A program made the position numbers and the translations under genes. This document shows positions 54,240 through 64,000 of a stretch of 64,000 nt of DNA, one piece after another (positions within the stretch are counted from its first letter, which is position 1; every line of letters begins with the position of its first letter). The stretch lies in NCBI GenBank assembly GCA_905160935.1, contig CAJHZI010000272.1:62001-126000 (forward strand), in the 5' to 3' direction. The stretch is from Enchytraeus crypticus. Taxonomy: Eukaryota > Annelida > Clitellata > Enchytraeida > Enchytraeidae. Below the pieces are notes generated by a model that worked only from the letters and a program-made list of their open reading frames with translations, searched no databases and was not told the origin of the DNA.

Positions 54240-54412
54240 TCATGCTTTATAGCATGGTCACAGTCATGCACACCATCATGGCGGCATGGTCACTGTCATG
54301 CACACCATCATTGCGGCATGGTTACAATCATGCACACCATCATTGCGGCATGGTTACAATCATGCACACCATCATTGCGGCATGGTCACAGTCATGCGCA
54401 CCATCATGGCGG
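54240..54412. repeat. 32-bp minisatellite, 5-6 copies
   Basis: Units with CATGCACACCATCATTGCGG and CATGGTTACAAT or CATGGTCACAGT; alternate units carry ATGGCGG. Confidence 0.92.
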
Positions 54413-55644
54413 TGTGAGAATCGTGCCAGCTCAGGCAGCAGCACTAATGCATAAAACAAGGTAAGACGAAACTATAGCAAAAAAGAAATTCTGGAACAAA
54501 TTTGAGTTAAATATGTCAGCAGGAATTCGACGTGTTACCTGGATGTCAAGATCTTTAGCAGACAAATTTTTCACAAAAGTTTTCTGCCACCAAATTTTCC
54601 ACAAAAATTTACCGCCACCATAGCATCTGGCAGTTAGTCGACTTTTAGGTAACACATGCAGTTTTCGATTGATCTCTGCGAAAGTCTCCAATATCTCTAT
54701 TTTGTTACCAGATGTACGTAGTGCATGTTTCAAATGATACAATATGTAATGGTAAAATCTTACAGAAGTTCTCTATCCTGCAATTGCGCACGTATGCTAG
54801 AGAATAGAGCTAAAGTTGTCTTGTAGAAATGTATTTTAATCCGAGCCAGCCAGCAATGTTCTCAAGAAGTTGAATAATCTAGGCTTTCAGTTGCGTAGCT
54901 TGCTTATACCAGTAGCTGAAAAAACGACAGCTTTCTGCTTTCTATTTAAGTTGAACAACCTCTATCAATGATTCCGTACAATGTTGCGGCATGGAATAAA
55001 AAATGGATGATTTTGACGAGTGTTGAAAGTTTTGTTATGTATAAAACACAGGCTTTATAATGTAAGCAGATTTCTTATAACATTAACGTTACGAGTGTCA
55101 AATCATTATAGTGTCCACGAAACATGCGCACACTGCTTGAACAAATCGTATACTACAGGATTCAATGTTTAACAACACTGAATAACTTGGCGTCATGGCA
55201 TTATGAGTGATGACACAATGTTAGCGCAGTTCAAGAGCTCCGCAGTATTACTGGAATGTTCTAAAAAGAAAATATTCTAAATTCAAAGCTTTTATATTTG
55301 AGCGAAGAAATCATTGTGTATGAGTAACTTTGAAGGTCGATACCCTTTGACACTGGACCGGTGAATGGATATCTAACTAAGTAGACTAACAGTTGTTACG
55401 TGCGACATGAAAATTGATTGATAGCTTCAGAAACTTAGCCTAAATGTTCTTTTACTATAATAAACGTTGAAGCCTCTCAAAATGACGCCTGGAAATGTTA
55501 GTTGCGAACAACGAGTGGCTCTACTGAGGCGTCATTAGCAACACATGCAGGTTTTCAATGTAAAAGTTCAGAAACGCATGCTAAGTGACGAATACATACA
55601 TTTTAATCTAGATCTTCATTCATTTAGAATAATCAGTAGCAGCA

Positions 55645-55765
55645 TCTCTTTCTCTCTTAGTGCACTGCCTACTGGCAGGTCCAAGGTATATAACGCCTCC
55701 ACTATTCTCTGTCTTCATCTTTCCTCTTCATGTCCACATACGAGTGAGTCTTTAAATCATCTAAT
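55645..55765 (-). repeat. Dispersed repeat family C
   Basis: CTCTTAGTGCACTGCCTACT, GGCAGGTCCAAGGTATATAA, CCTCTTCATGTCCACATACG. Confidence 0.7.
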
Positions 55766-56600
55766 GATGATCAGTAGCATCGTATCAATCAGTATTTATG
55801 AACACCAGTAGTTTCACACAGGCGATTTCACTCACTTTCAGGGACGTTGAAAAATTCAAATACGAGCTAAAGCTGTATCTTAAAAAAACTAAAATCTACG
55901 TGCTCCTCTCAAACCAACGTGCCGACACAGAAGCTTTCGTTTCTTCAAGTTAAAAATGAATAATATTTATGTTAAATAAAATTTAAAAAGCAAATCCCCT
56001 TAAATAACTCTCCAAGGTGAAAAGTTTATTTATAAATTAAAAGGTTTAATCTGTCAGTATGAAAGGCTTCAATGTTGATTTCAGGCTGTCCGACGATAGC
56101 ATTAAAGATAAAGTTCTGACAAAAACCAATGCAGTCCTTGCTTCACCTTTATAAACTATAAAGCCGCAACGTGCAATCTAACAATGCAAATAATCTAGAG
56201 CAGATATTAGAGTTTACAAAAGTGCAATTCTAAAGGATTCAGCTAAGCATTAGAGTGATCCTATAGAAGCTGTAGATCTTTTTAACAAAGTAAACAGCCG
56301 TCAGAGACCTTGAAACTTCCTAGTTCTACCCGCTCAACCTCTGTCTATCTATTACTCCTTACACAATGCAATGCAATAATCTCACGGGAATTATGAGCGG
56401 CCCTTGTGACAAGAAAATGTTAAATCGTGCAAAATTCTTACGTAATAAAAGAACTTCTTTTAAAAACTTTGAAATCATGAAGAGCTTTAATGGAAGAATA
56501 ACTTTCCAGTAACGGCAGTTGACGAGAGTGTCTCCGCTAGTGCAGAGATTTCTTTAGCCAAATTACGAAGGCGCTTTTTAAGCTATATCATCATCATCTT

Positions 56601-56674
56601 CCCCTGAATCACAGCAATTTGAGCTACATAAAATACATAAAATATATCACGAGAGGAAGCTGTTCAGATTCATG

Positions 56675-56724
<50 letters not shown>

Positions 56725-58200
56725 TATATAGTCTGTTAGATTTATCTCGAGTACACAAATTCAGTGGTTGCGACATTGGTAACGTCTTTTGCAATTTATG
56801 ATCTTTAAGCTTGAGCAGGATTAAAATAATCGGAATGAAAGAATCTTATTAATACATTCCGCTGTTTTCTGGTTTTCATTAATTTTTCTCCAAAACGGCG
56901 AGTTATTTAAGATACGACATTGCCCTAAACTTTTATTATCCCTAAACCTCTCACAACCATAACCGTGCTTAGGAACCTACCTTAACTCCAACCTTACGAT
57001 AAATCTAAGCATTAAATTGAAATATAACAGCTAATTACGTATATATCATACTTCTGAAACAAATTTAACGTATGAAGACGTCATTACTTAACTACAATTA
57101 CAGTTTGTTTGAATGTCGAAAGTAATTTACATTCTCGTCTCAGCTACACATGATACTTTACCTTGAAACTCACCAAGTGGAAAATATCACACTAGAAATT
57201 TAGCCATCGCAATTACCTGCAAAAGTAATAAGCCTTGACTAACAACACGCCCCTCATGCGGTTTATACTAAAATCACTAACTTACGTGGACAACTTTTAC
57301 GATTTTGCTAAAATTAGGTTGGTAACTTTTACGACGGTCGAACGTCATTTGCCCCTGTGCAAGATGTCAGTGCAAGTTTATGATGAATTATGACGAATGC
57401 TAACCGTTGTCTCTTTACATACTCACGCGTGGGCTCCTACCCAAGTGCAGTCACTCAAAAACAAGGATGTCATATATCACCCGGATGGAACTTTCCGCTC
57501 TTGAACCCGGAAACATTGAGATGAATTCTATTAGACCTAATTGCCGGTATGATATGACGCCAATCATCTGTGAAATTATGCTACAAGCTCGTGCATGTAA
57601 AAGTGGATAAGTATTGTAAGTTTTTTGTTAACGGAACAAATTATTTTGCTGAGAAATGTGCTTAATTTCGCAAATGCAATAACATCAAAGCTAATGCATA
57701 CGCTTAGCAGAAGGCGATATCAAGATGCATGCCTCTGAGAAAAGGGTATGTGAAGGAAATCAGAAATTACTATGCGTATTTCAATAATACCATTTCTGCT
57801 ATGATAACATATACATGTATAGTCAGATAGACATGGACTACGTTAAAAGAACTTAGAAAAGTATTTTTAAGATTTAAATACACTAATATCTTCATGTATA
57901 GATATACTTTCTGGCTTCAGATAAAGCGGACAACGTTCATACCGGCTTTATAACGACTCCTTGTTCGTATCACAGTCAACATTAATTAACTCTATGCATT
58001 TCTCGTTACCACCACTTCTATCTAATATCGATTTCATACCAGGCTAATTGTCATTTCCTTATGTTGCCACTTGTCTTCAATTCTGTAGACAATTAATTAA
58101 AATCGACGCAGCGAAAAAGAAATTCTCATCTCTGGCCTAACGCGTCATTAAGTGATAAAAACCGGTGCAAGTCCATCCTCTTTTGTCTGGCTAGATCCAC
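56601..58200. other. Gene-free region
   Basis: Contains a (TA)n run at 56678-56722. Otherwise I see nothing with coding or repeat-family signal. Confidence 0.5.
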
Positions 58201-58207
58201 TCAGGAG

Positions 58208-58442
58208 ATAAGTCCAATATGTAAGAGCTAGGTACAACATGCAGGAGCTAGGTACAACATACAGGAGCTAGGTACAACATACAGGAACTAGGTACAACAT
58301 GCAGGAGCTAGATAAAACATACAGGAGCTAGGTAAAACATACAGGAGCTAGGTACAACATACAGGAGCTAGGTAAAACATACAGGAGCTAGGTACAACAT
58401 ACAGGAGCTAGATACAACATGCAGGAGCTAGGTACAACATGC
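58208..58442. repeat. 20-bp minisatellite, about 12 copies
   Basis: Unit ACAGGAGCTAGGTACAACAT with variants GCAGG, GATAAAACAT and GGTAAAACAT. Confidence 0.94.
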
Positions 58443-58824
58443 GACTTTATTGGCTTGCAAATTTTCAAATTGTTACAATCCACATCAAGTAACTTTATGA
58501 AGTAAACCTAAGTATTAATATTCAACGCTATTTGCAAATTGAAAATAAAAACTGTCCAGTGTCCACATTCGGTAATAAATATCGAATAAATACTTCAAAC
58601 AACTTGTCAAGAAAACCAATTGCATTCAATTCCTTCCAAAGAGACTGAATACAGAATGGTGTTAGCTCTAAGTCAGCGCTGTACACGTTAGTCTGTTAAA
58701 TTATTTTTAAATAATCGAATAAGTTAATATTAATATCTGCAACCACTGATGATGTATCATTTATAATTTAATGATTGCTTCATGAAGTATAATTATAGTT
58801 TAGCTATAATATTAATATGATGAT

Positions 58825-58895
58825 GACGTCCCTGACATCATCCCTGAATGAGGAAACGGACATTAAACCTTTATCATTATTATTATTATTTTATA
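58825..58895 (+). repeat. Mini-A element, sense orientation
   Basis: GATGACGTCCCTGACATCAT, CCCTGAATGAGGAAACGGAC, ATTAAACCTTTATCATTATT with an (ATT)n tail. This orientation shows the order: core first, (ATT)n at the 3' end, as in a retroposon. Confidence 0.78.
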
Positions 58896-59535
58896 TCACC
58901 AACCTCCTTTATTTTCTTTCAACTGCTACTTTAACTTATACGTACTAATATTGTGACATGTGATTCTGAAATTAAATTATCTCTCTCTCACTCTAAATAA
59001 GAAAATGATGATGCCATGAATTTTCGAATAATTTTAAAAACAATTATATTAAACAGGTATTAAAGGGAAAAGGATGATGATGATGATATCCATATACGTA
59101 TATCAAATGTATGATGTGACAAATCTTGAATAATGATAAAATAATAATAATGTTCTGTTAAGTGGATGCAAGCTATTAGATAAAGTAACATAGACTAACC
59201 CGCTCAGTCAGTGGAAGTGAGATGCACTGAGATCTGTAATGATATGAATCTAATCCGCTCTCGCTACAAACTTCTTACGCTAATGAAATCTACAATGAGT
59301 ACGCTGAGCCTTGAATACGAAGCGTGTTGTTATGAGAGTTAGTAATTTATGAGCTCGTTCCAAGTATAGTGCATAATTATTTATACGAATGACGCGCAGT
59401 CCCTCGTGATTTATACGTGATTCTATAGTGGGCTCAAAGATTTAGCCATTGCAGTCGAATATAAAAGAGTTAGTGGCCCAGTCTGTTTATATGCATAGTA
59501 TGTAAACGAATGTTTAATCTAAAATTACACATAGG

Positions 59536-59537
<2 letters not shown>

Positions 59538-59577
<40 letters not shown>

Positions 59578-59595
59578 TTTATATATATGTATAAA

Positions 59596-59640
<45 letters not shown>
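59538..59640. repeat. (TA)n microsatellites
   Basis: Two TA runs of about 37 and 42 bases separated by GGTTTATATATATGTATAAA. Confidence 0.96.
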
Positions 59641-59643
<3 letters not shown>

Positions 59644-59699
59644 TGTACGTATATACTATATATTATGTATTTATGTAATATACAAGTATATCAAAATAC

Positions 59700-59795
59700 A
59701 TATATGAAGGTCTATTTGCATCCCGACCCTAGTTAAACAGGAAATATAGGGATGATGATGATGATTATGATGGTGGTGATGATGATGATGATATA
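59700..59795 (+). repeat. Dispersed repeat family E, right end
   Basis: GAAGGTCTATTTGCATCCCG, ACCCTAGTTAAACAGG then GATGATGATGATTATGATGG. Confidence 0.7.
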
Positions 59796-59993
59796 TCCAT
59801 TTACAAATATCAAATGTATGATGTGACTAATCTTGAATAATGACACAATAATTATTGTGTTCTGTTATACATGCATATTCATGTATAATATTATTACATA
59901 TAAATATTTATATAATTCCAAATACGAATGCATAAATAGATTCATAGATTCAATCCATAATATGTTCACCGTAAAATATTAAATAGTTATTTA

Positions 59994-60360
59994 ATACAAC
60001 TATTTTATTCACATTTAATACAACTATTTCATCCACATTTAATACAACTATTTCATCCACATTTAATACAACTATTTCATCCACATTTAATACAACTATT
60101 TCATCCACATTTAATACAACTATTTCATTCACATTTAATACAACTATTTCATCCACATTTAATACAACTATTTCATCCACATTTAATACAACTATTTCAT
60201 CCACATTTAATACAACTATTTCATCCACATTTAATACAACTGTTTTATCTACATTTAATACAACTATTTCATCCACATTTAATACAACTGCTTTATCTAC
60301 ATTTAATACAACTGCTTTATCTACATTTAATACAATTATTTTATCCACATTTAATACAAC
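59994..60360. repeat. 24-bp minisatellite, about 15 copies
   Basis: Unit AATACAACTATTTCATCCAC plus ATTT. As 24 is divisible by three, the minus strand stays open as an eight-residue repeat NVDEIVVL, but there is no other sign of a gene. Confidence 0.94.
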
Positions 60361-61860
60361 GCTAATGAAATAAACAGACCACAGATGCTATAATAATATT
60401 TTGTATGTATATGTACGATAATGCCCTTATTATGGGCTATAATGTATCGGATATATGAGCTGAGTCAGGGGCAATAGTTTATATGTAGACTATATCAGAT
60501 CAGAAGATTATGCTTCAAATAGAGCACACCATTGATCAGATAGAAATTGAAGCAACACTATGGGATTACGCTTTCTATTTTGATCAATTCTCAAATTATT
60601 GTGCGCTCGTTGAATTTGAATAGACTCTACTGTAACATAGACAAGAAAACATTCTATTAGCTCTTAAAATATACAAAAGTCTGTCAATATTTCAAGATGG
60701 CAATTATGGATTAAAGTAATTTTCGATCCAGTTAAAGAGCTCGATATTTTTCGTTATGATTTAACATTTTTCATTTAAACATTTTATTGACTATTTTAGA
60801 ATTTGCAACTGCTGGAATAATACATCTGCAACGAAAAGATCAAAGGCAAGTTTAACGTCAGTTTTCTGCTCGATAGCCTGTCAGTGACGAGGAGAGCACT
60901 GGATATGAACCCTACACCTATTGATCCGCTGTCAAACAACATACCGACAAGCCACTAACTCGACGCATAGTCATTGATAGCTAAATAGTAGAGGTAATAT
61001 GTCATCAATATGACTGGACTGAGGGAGAATTAAGACCTTCAAGTTAAGAAAGCAATACAATTTTCAAGCGATTCAATACAGCTAATTAAAAAAGCGAACC
61101 AGAAAGGAAAGGATATGAAGGTAAAGTATAGTAAGAAAATCAATTGCTAGGAAGTTCATAAAGAACCTTGTCAAGATTGATGAGATAATTTGTGATCATT
61201 TCTCTCTCTAAAACCACGGACCATTATCTACCAAGTAGTCAGGTAGCTTCATTAAGTACTGGTTGTCAATTTTACGGCAGCTTTTAAGAACGTATATTGG
61301 ATCTGTTCAACCACTAATATTCAATGAAATTTCCCTAGGCAAGCAGCGATATAAGCCTCTCATTGTAAGAAATTAAAACTTTATGCTATTGCAATGCATG
61401 GAAAAAGTACTAAAGAGTATTTACTCTGGGTGTGTTACTAAAAATCGGCATTTTATACTGACATACAAGTTATAGGCGTACCTCGGTAAGGCCCATGAAA
61501 TAAAAGAAGAATCTTGTAGAAGAATACTGTGCGAAGCTTAGTTTTGTATTGCGATCACAGCTTTGCCGTTGAAATGTCTACCTCAGCGTTCAGTGCATTA
61601 TTGTAAGCGTTACGGTCTGCTAGTTAAACTGTGTTTGTTGATACGCTGGCACAACAAAACCTTTGTATCGCATTGTCTTTTTACGCATGCAACTCAAATA
61701 TGCCAGAATATTATCCAAGCTGAGTCTTAAAAATGTATGATCGAAGAGTACGATTACGTAAGAGCATATGCAATAAATCCAGTTAACTTTGCGAGTTATC
61801 TTTAAATGAGGAAACTTTGATATCTTCAACTCGAAACTCTATAATTACGATATTTATATA
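60361..61860. other. Gene-free region
   Basis: Apart from a SINE-A copy at 60843 I see no feature. Short frames near 61620-61965 lack family signal. Confidence 0.5.
60843..60966 (-). repeat. SINE-A copy, diverged
   Basis: AAGTTTAACGTCAGTTTTCT, CTGTCAGTGACGAGG, GATATGAACCCTACACCTAT, GACAAGCCACTAACTCGACG on plus, antisense. Confidence 0.6.
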
Positions 61861-61867
61861 TCTATAC

Positions 61868-61990
61868 AGTTTTCCCCGTGTTGTAACCGGGTTGCTTGAA
61901 GAATAGACTAACCGTGTAAATATGCACGTGTCGTAGAAGGCGACATAATAACTAAGTCCAAACAAACGTCAGAAGGGGCATTCGGTTTGA
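61868..61990 (+). repeat. Dispersed repeat family E, left part
   Basis: TTTTCCCCGTGTTGTAACCG, GGAATAGACTAACCGTG-like start, CACGTGTCGTAGAAGGCGAC; matches the left half of 25130-25422. Confidence 0.6.
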
Positions 61991-62095
61991 ATAGAATTGA
62001 AGCATATTTATTTTACTTTAGGTTACATCACACGCAAGCAAAACATGAGATAAAGTGAAAAGGACACAAAGGCCACGAAACTCTGACATGTGCCC
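61990..62095 (-). repeat. Dispersed repeat family F
   Basis: Antisense of 1895-1995: ATATTTATTTTACTTTAGG, AACATGAGATAAAGTGAAAA, GGACACAAAGGCCACGAAAC. Confidence 0.6.
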
Positions 62096-62444
62096 TAAAC
62101 GAATATATCCAAAATAAACCATATAAAGTAGTTAAAATCTTACAGCAAATAAAATATTCAAGTCATTCGATCAATCCAGCATATTTCTACATGCTTTACA
62201 GTACCCGTACACATTAGCATAAAATCATATAATAAAAATCTTTTTACGAAAATAATTTAAAAACACTAAAATATGCAGACGCTTAAATTTCTACACAGGC
62301 CAATATTATTTTCATAGTACATGTATAACTAATCAGTAAAGAAATTAGAATGACCATGCATTACAGTGCATAACGATAAATCTAGAAATAGGTAATTTAG
62401 TTTAGTAATTTTATGTCCTGGATTTAAAAATTAAGAACTTATTA

Positions 62445-62565
62445 AAAGTTGGTGAGCGCCTAGGCTCCAGAAATTGCTACAAAACCTAAACGAATGGAAA
62501 ATAGTCTATTCGTATCCCTACCCTGGTTAAACCGAGATTTAAGGGAGGAGATGATGATAATGCTG
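62445..62565 (+). repeat. Dispersed repeat family E
   Basis: GGTGAGCGCCTAGGCTCCAG, AGTCTATTCGTATCCCTACC, GGGAGGAGATGATGATAATG. Confidence 0.7.
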
Positions 62566-62914
62566 ATATATCTATACAGTATACTGATGAGACAAGTAAG
62601 TTGTCTGGTTTAGCTATAATCACAGAATCTCAGAGAATCCTGACACTTCGAGACTCCGTGAGAGTTACTAAGAGCATAGGCTCTTATGTACAGTTACTAA
62701 GAGCATAAACACTTAAGTACAGTTACTAAGAGCATAGGCTCACAAGTACAACTTTCTAACTGTCCTAATCCAGAATCAGGTTATTACAAGATCCAACTTA
62801 AATAAAATTAAAAAATGCAAAGAGGACCCTTCAGAACAGTATGTAAATTATGCTCAATGTTTGCAGCAATTATTCAGACCCTATACAGATTGAGAGAGTA
62901 CATGTTCTACGTGT

Positions 62915-63018
62915 ATATATATATATACATGTATATATATATATATATACTGTATATATATATATATACTGTATATATATATAGATACGTATATATATAT
63001 ATATACTGTATATATATG

Positions 63019-63070
<52 letters not shown>
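62915..63070. repeat. (TA)n microsatellite with TACTGTA interruptions
   Basis: TA runs punctuated by ACTGTATATA at about 22-base intervals; frames of Tyr/Ile are artefacts. Confidence 0.95.
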
Positions 63071-63072
<2 letters not shown>

Positions 63073-63073
<1 letters not shown>

Positions 63074-63100
63074 CTACTTTGCAGTGCATTGCAAAGTAGC
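63073..63100. repeat. Perfect 11-bp inverted repeat
   Basis: GCTACTTTGCA and TGCAAAGTAGC with a 6-base spacer, at the end of the (TA)n tract. Confidence 0.75.
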
Positions 63101-63139
63101 AAGTTCAAGGTACATATTAATACTCAAAGTCTGCTTTCT

Positions 63140-63445
63140 CGCTCCATAAGAGCACTCCTTAGATCAACAAGTTAATCCCTTCACAAAGTCTATACTTTAA
63201 CCATACCTTATGTAGCCTATGGCTTGGCAAATGTATGGCTTCTGAGGTGGTTTCCCGTTGCCTTCCTTAGTTGGATGGATTAATTATCATTTAATCCTGG
63301 GGGAAAATATTTAATGGTTAGGTGGGTCCCCTCTTGCCATCCGCAGCTCCTGCCTTAGTCGCCTCTTACGTGCACGCGGCAGATTGTTTGCGGTTGCCCT
63401 ATTCTGCAGTGGTCCAACCACATCCGAGCTCTGCACGGGGGATAT
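63140..63445. repeat. Possible dispersed repeat with TTAGTCGCCTCTTACG
   Basis: GTAGCCTATGGCTTGGC, GAGGTGGTTTCCCGTTGCC, CCTTAGTCGCCTCTTACGTG, CATCCGAGCTCTGCACGGG. The ATTC/TTAGTCGCC motif is shared with 47175 and, inverted, with family E heads, so this is likely a transposon remnant; no frame supports a protein. Confidence 0.4.
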
Positions 63446-63483
63446 ATATTTATACATGAATAATTATATTCGTATATATAAAC

Positions 63484-63485
<2 letters not shown>

Positions 63486-63535
<50 letters not shown>
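63486..63535. repeat. (TA)n microsatellite
   Basis: About 50 bases of TA. Confidence 0.96.
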
Positions 63536-63537
<2 letters not shown>

Positions 63538-63861
63538 AGTATATTCGTATATATAAATATGTATATATATATATTATAATATATATCACGTGATTAATTT
63601 TATCAATGGCTGAATTGAAAATTTGAGTATGTTTTCGATGACCATGCCGCTGCATTAATGAAATAAACGACTACGTATGCTGTAGTTGTATACAATAGAA
63701 CTACGTTAGACCAACCAATTAAGTATTGCCAAAAATAACTTTCACTTCTTATATGCCGTATAATTGACGTATTGCGCAGTACTCAATATGCTAATAAACG
63801 AAAAGAAAATTCTTTCCAATATTCATAAAACCATTTTATAATTAAATATATTCAAACAGTA

Positions 63862-63985
63862 ATAACAATAATAACAATTAGAGCACCACGGTCATCAATG
63901 ACAACATCGATCACTATTGACAAAATGAAGCCGGTGAGCAAAAAGAAGGTCCAAAAAGCGGTGCAAATTTCAAAATTCAGCTAAT
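63862..63985 (+). repeat. Dispersed repeat family D
   Basis: GTCATCAATGACAACATCGA, TCACTATTGACAAAATGAAG, AAGAAGGTCCAAAAAGCGGT; it parallels 4427-4560 and follows an (AAC/AAT)n start. Confidence 0.65.
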
Positions 63986-64000
63986 CAATTTAGTAACTTG

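Larger units (their letters stand above)
52082..56600. other. Gene-free region with minisatellite and repeat ends
   Basis: No exon supported. Contains the upstream region of the gene at 52081, a TCATCA-rich tract near 53125-53160, family E ends and a family C copy. Frames such as 54431-54742 show no family signal. Confidence 0.5.

Noticed and set aside
54431..54742. 103-codon minus frame
   Set aside because: No recognisable family, no splice context and AT-rich composition like the surrounding noncoding DNA.
58208..58442. Regular short repeats resembling a CRISPR array
   Set aside because: Units are contiguous without unique spacers, and the DNA is eukaryotic, so this is a minisatellite.

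Overview
The window is nuclear DNA from an animal, most likely an invertebrate; I cannot name the species. The evidence is genes split into short exons with consensus splice sites, family matches to animal-specific proteins, two tRNA-derived SINE families, decayed LINEs and a very high load of simple repeats and minisatellites in AT-rich DNA. There are no bacterial-type operons, ribosome-binding sites or CRISPR arrays.

Layout from left to right. 1-1690: repeats, then the first coding exon of a neuronal calcium sensor (minus strand; the rest of that gene lies left of the window). 1691-9180: mostly repeats, with one GC-rich candidate terminal exon near 7.4 kb. 9184-14111: a complete seven-exon ATP6AP2 (V-ATPase accessory protein / prorenin receptor) on plus. 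14342-18411: a complete five-exon LIPT1 (mitochondrial lipoyltransferase) on minus, convergent with ATP6AP2. 18973-24314: a Ser-rich terminal-exon candidate (minus), an endonuclease-only LINE fragment (plus) and a small terminal exon of an unidentified plus-strand gene. 24990-32092: a complete five-exon PTP4A/PRL phosphatase on plus, whose first intron holds a dead LINE inside a minisatellite. 34676-44360: twelve exons of ERO1 (ER oxidoreductin) on minus, missing the signal-peptide exon and one internal exon. 48304-52081: a three-exon gene for a disordered Pro/Ser-rich protein of about 671 residues on minus. 52.1-64 kb: no supported gene, only repeats.

The identified genes do not form one pathway. 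They are unrelated housekeeping genes: V-ATPase assembly, lipoylation of mitochondrial dehydrogenases, a prenylated phosphatase and oxidative folding in the ER.

The most unusual observation is a recurrent pattern. At six places a minisatellite is built from the edge of a neighbouring exon (start codon, stop codon, splice acceptor or splice donor) and runs away from it, so splice-site-like sequences are repeated in tandem. A second striking feature is a near-identical copy of the catalytic exon of PTP4A inside an ERO1 intron about 7 kb away. All exon models here were built by eye from reading frame, splice phase and family resemblance; no alignment or transcript data were available.
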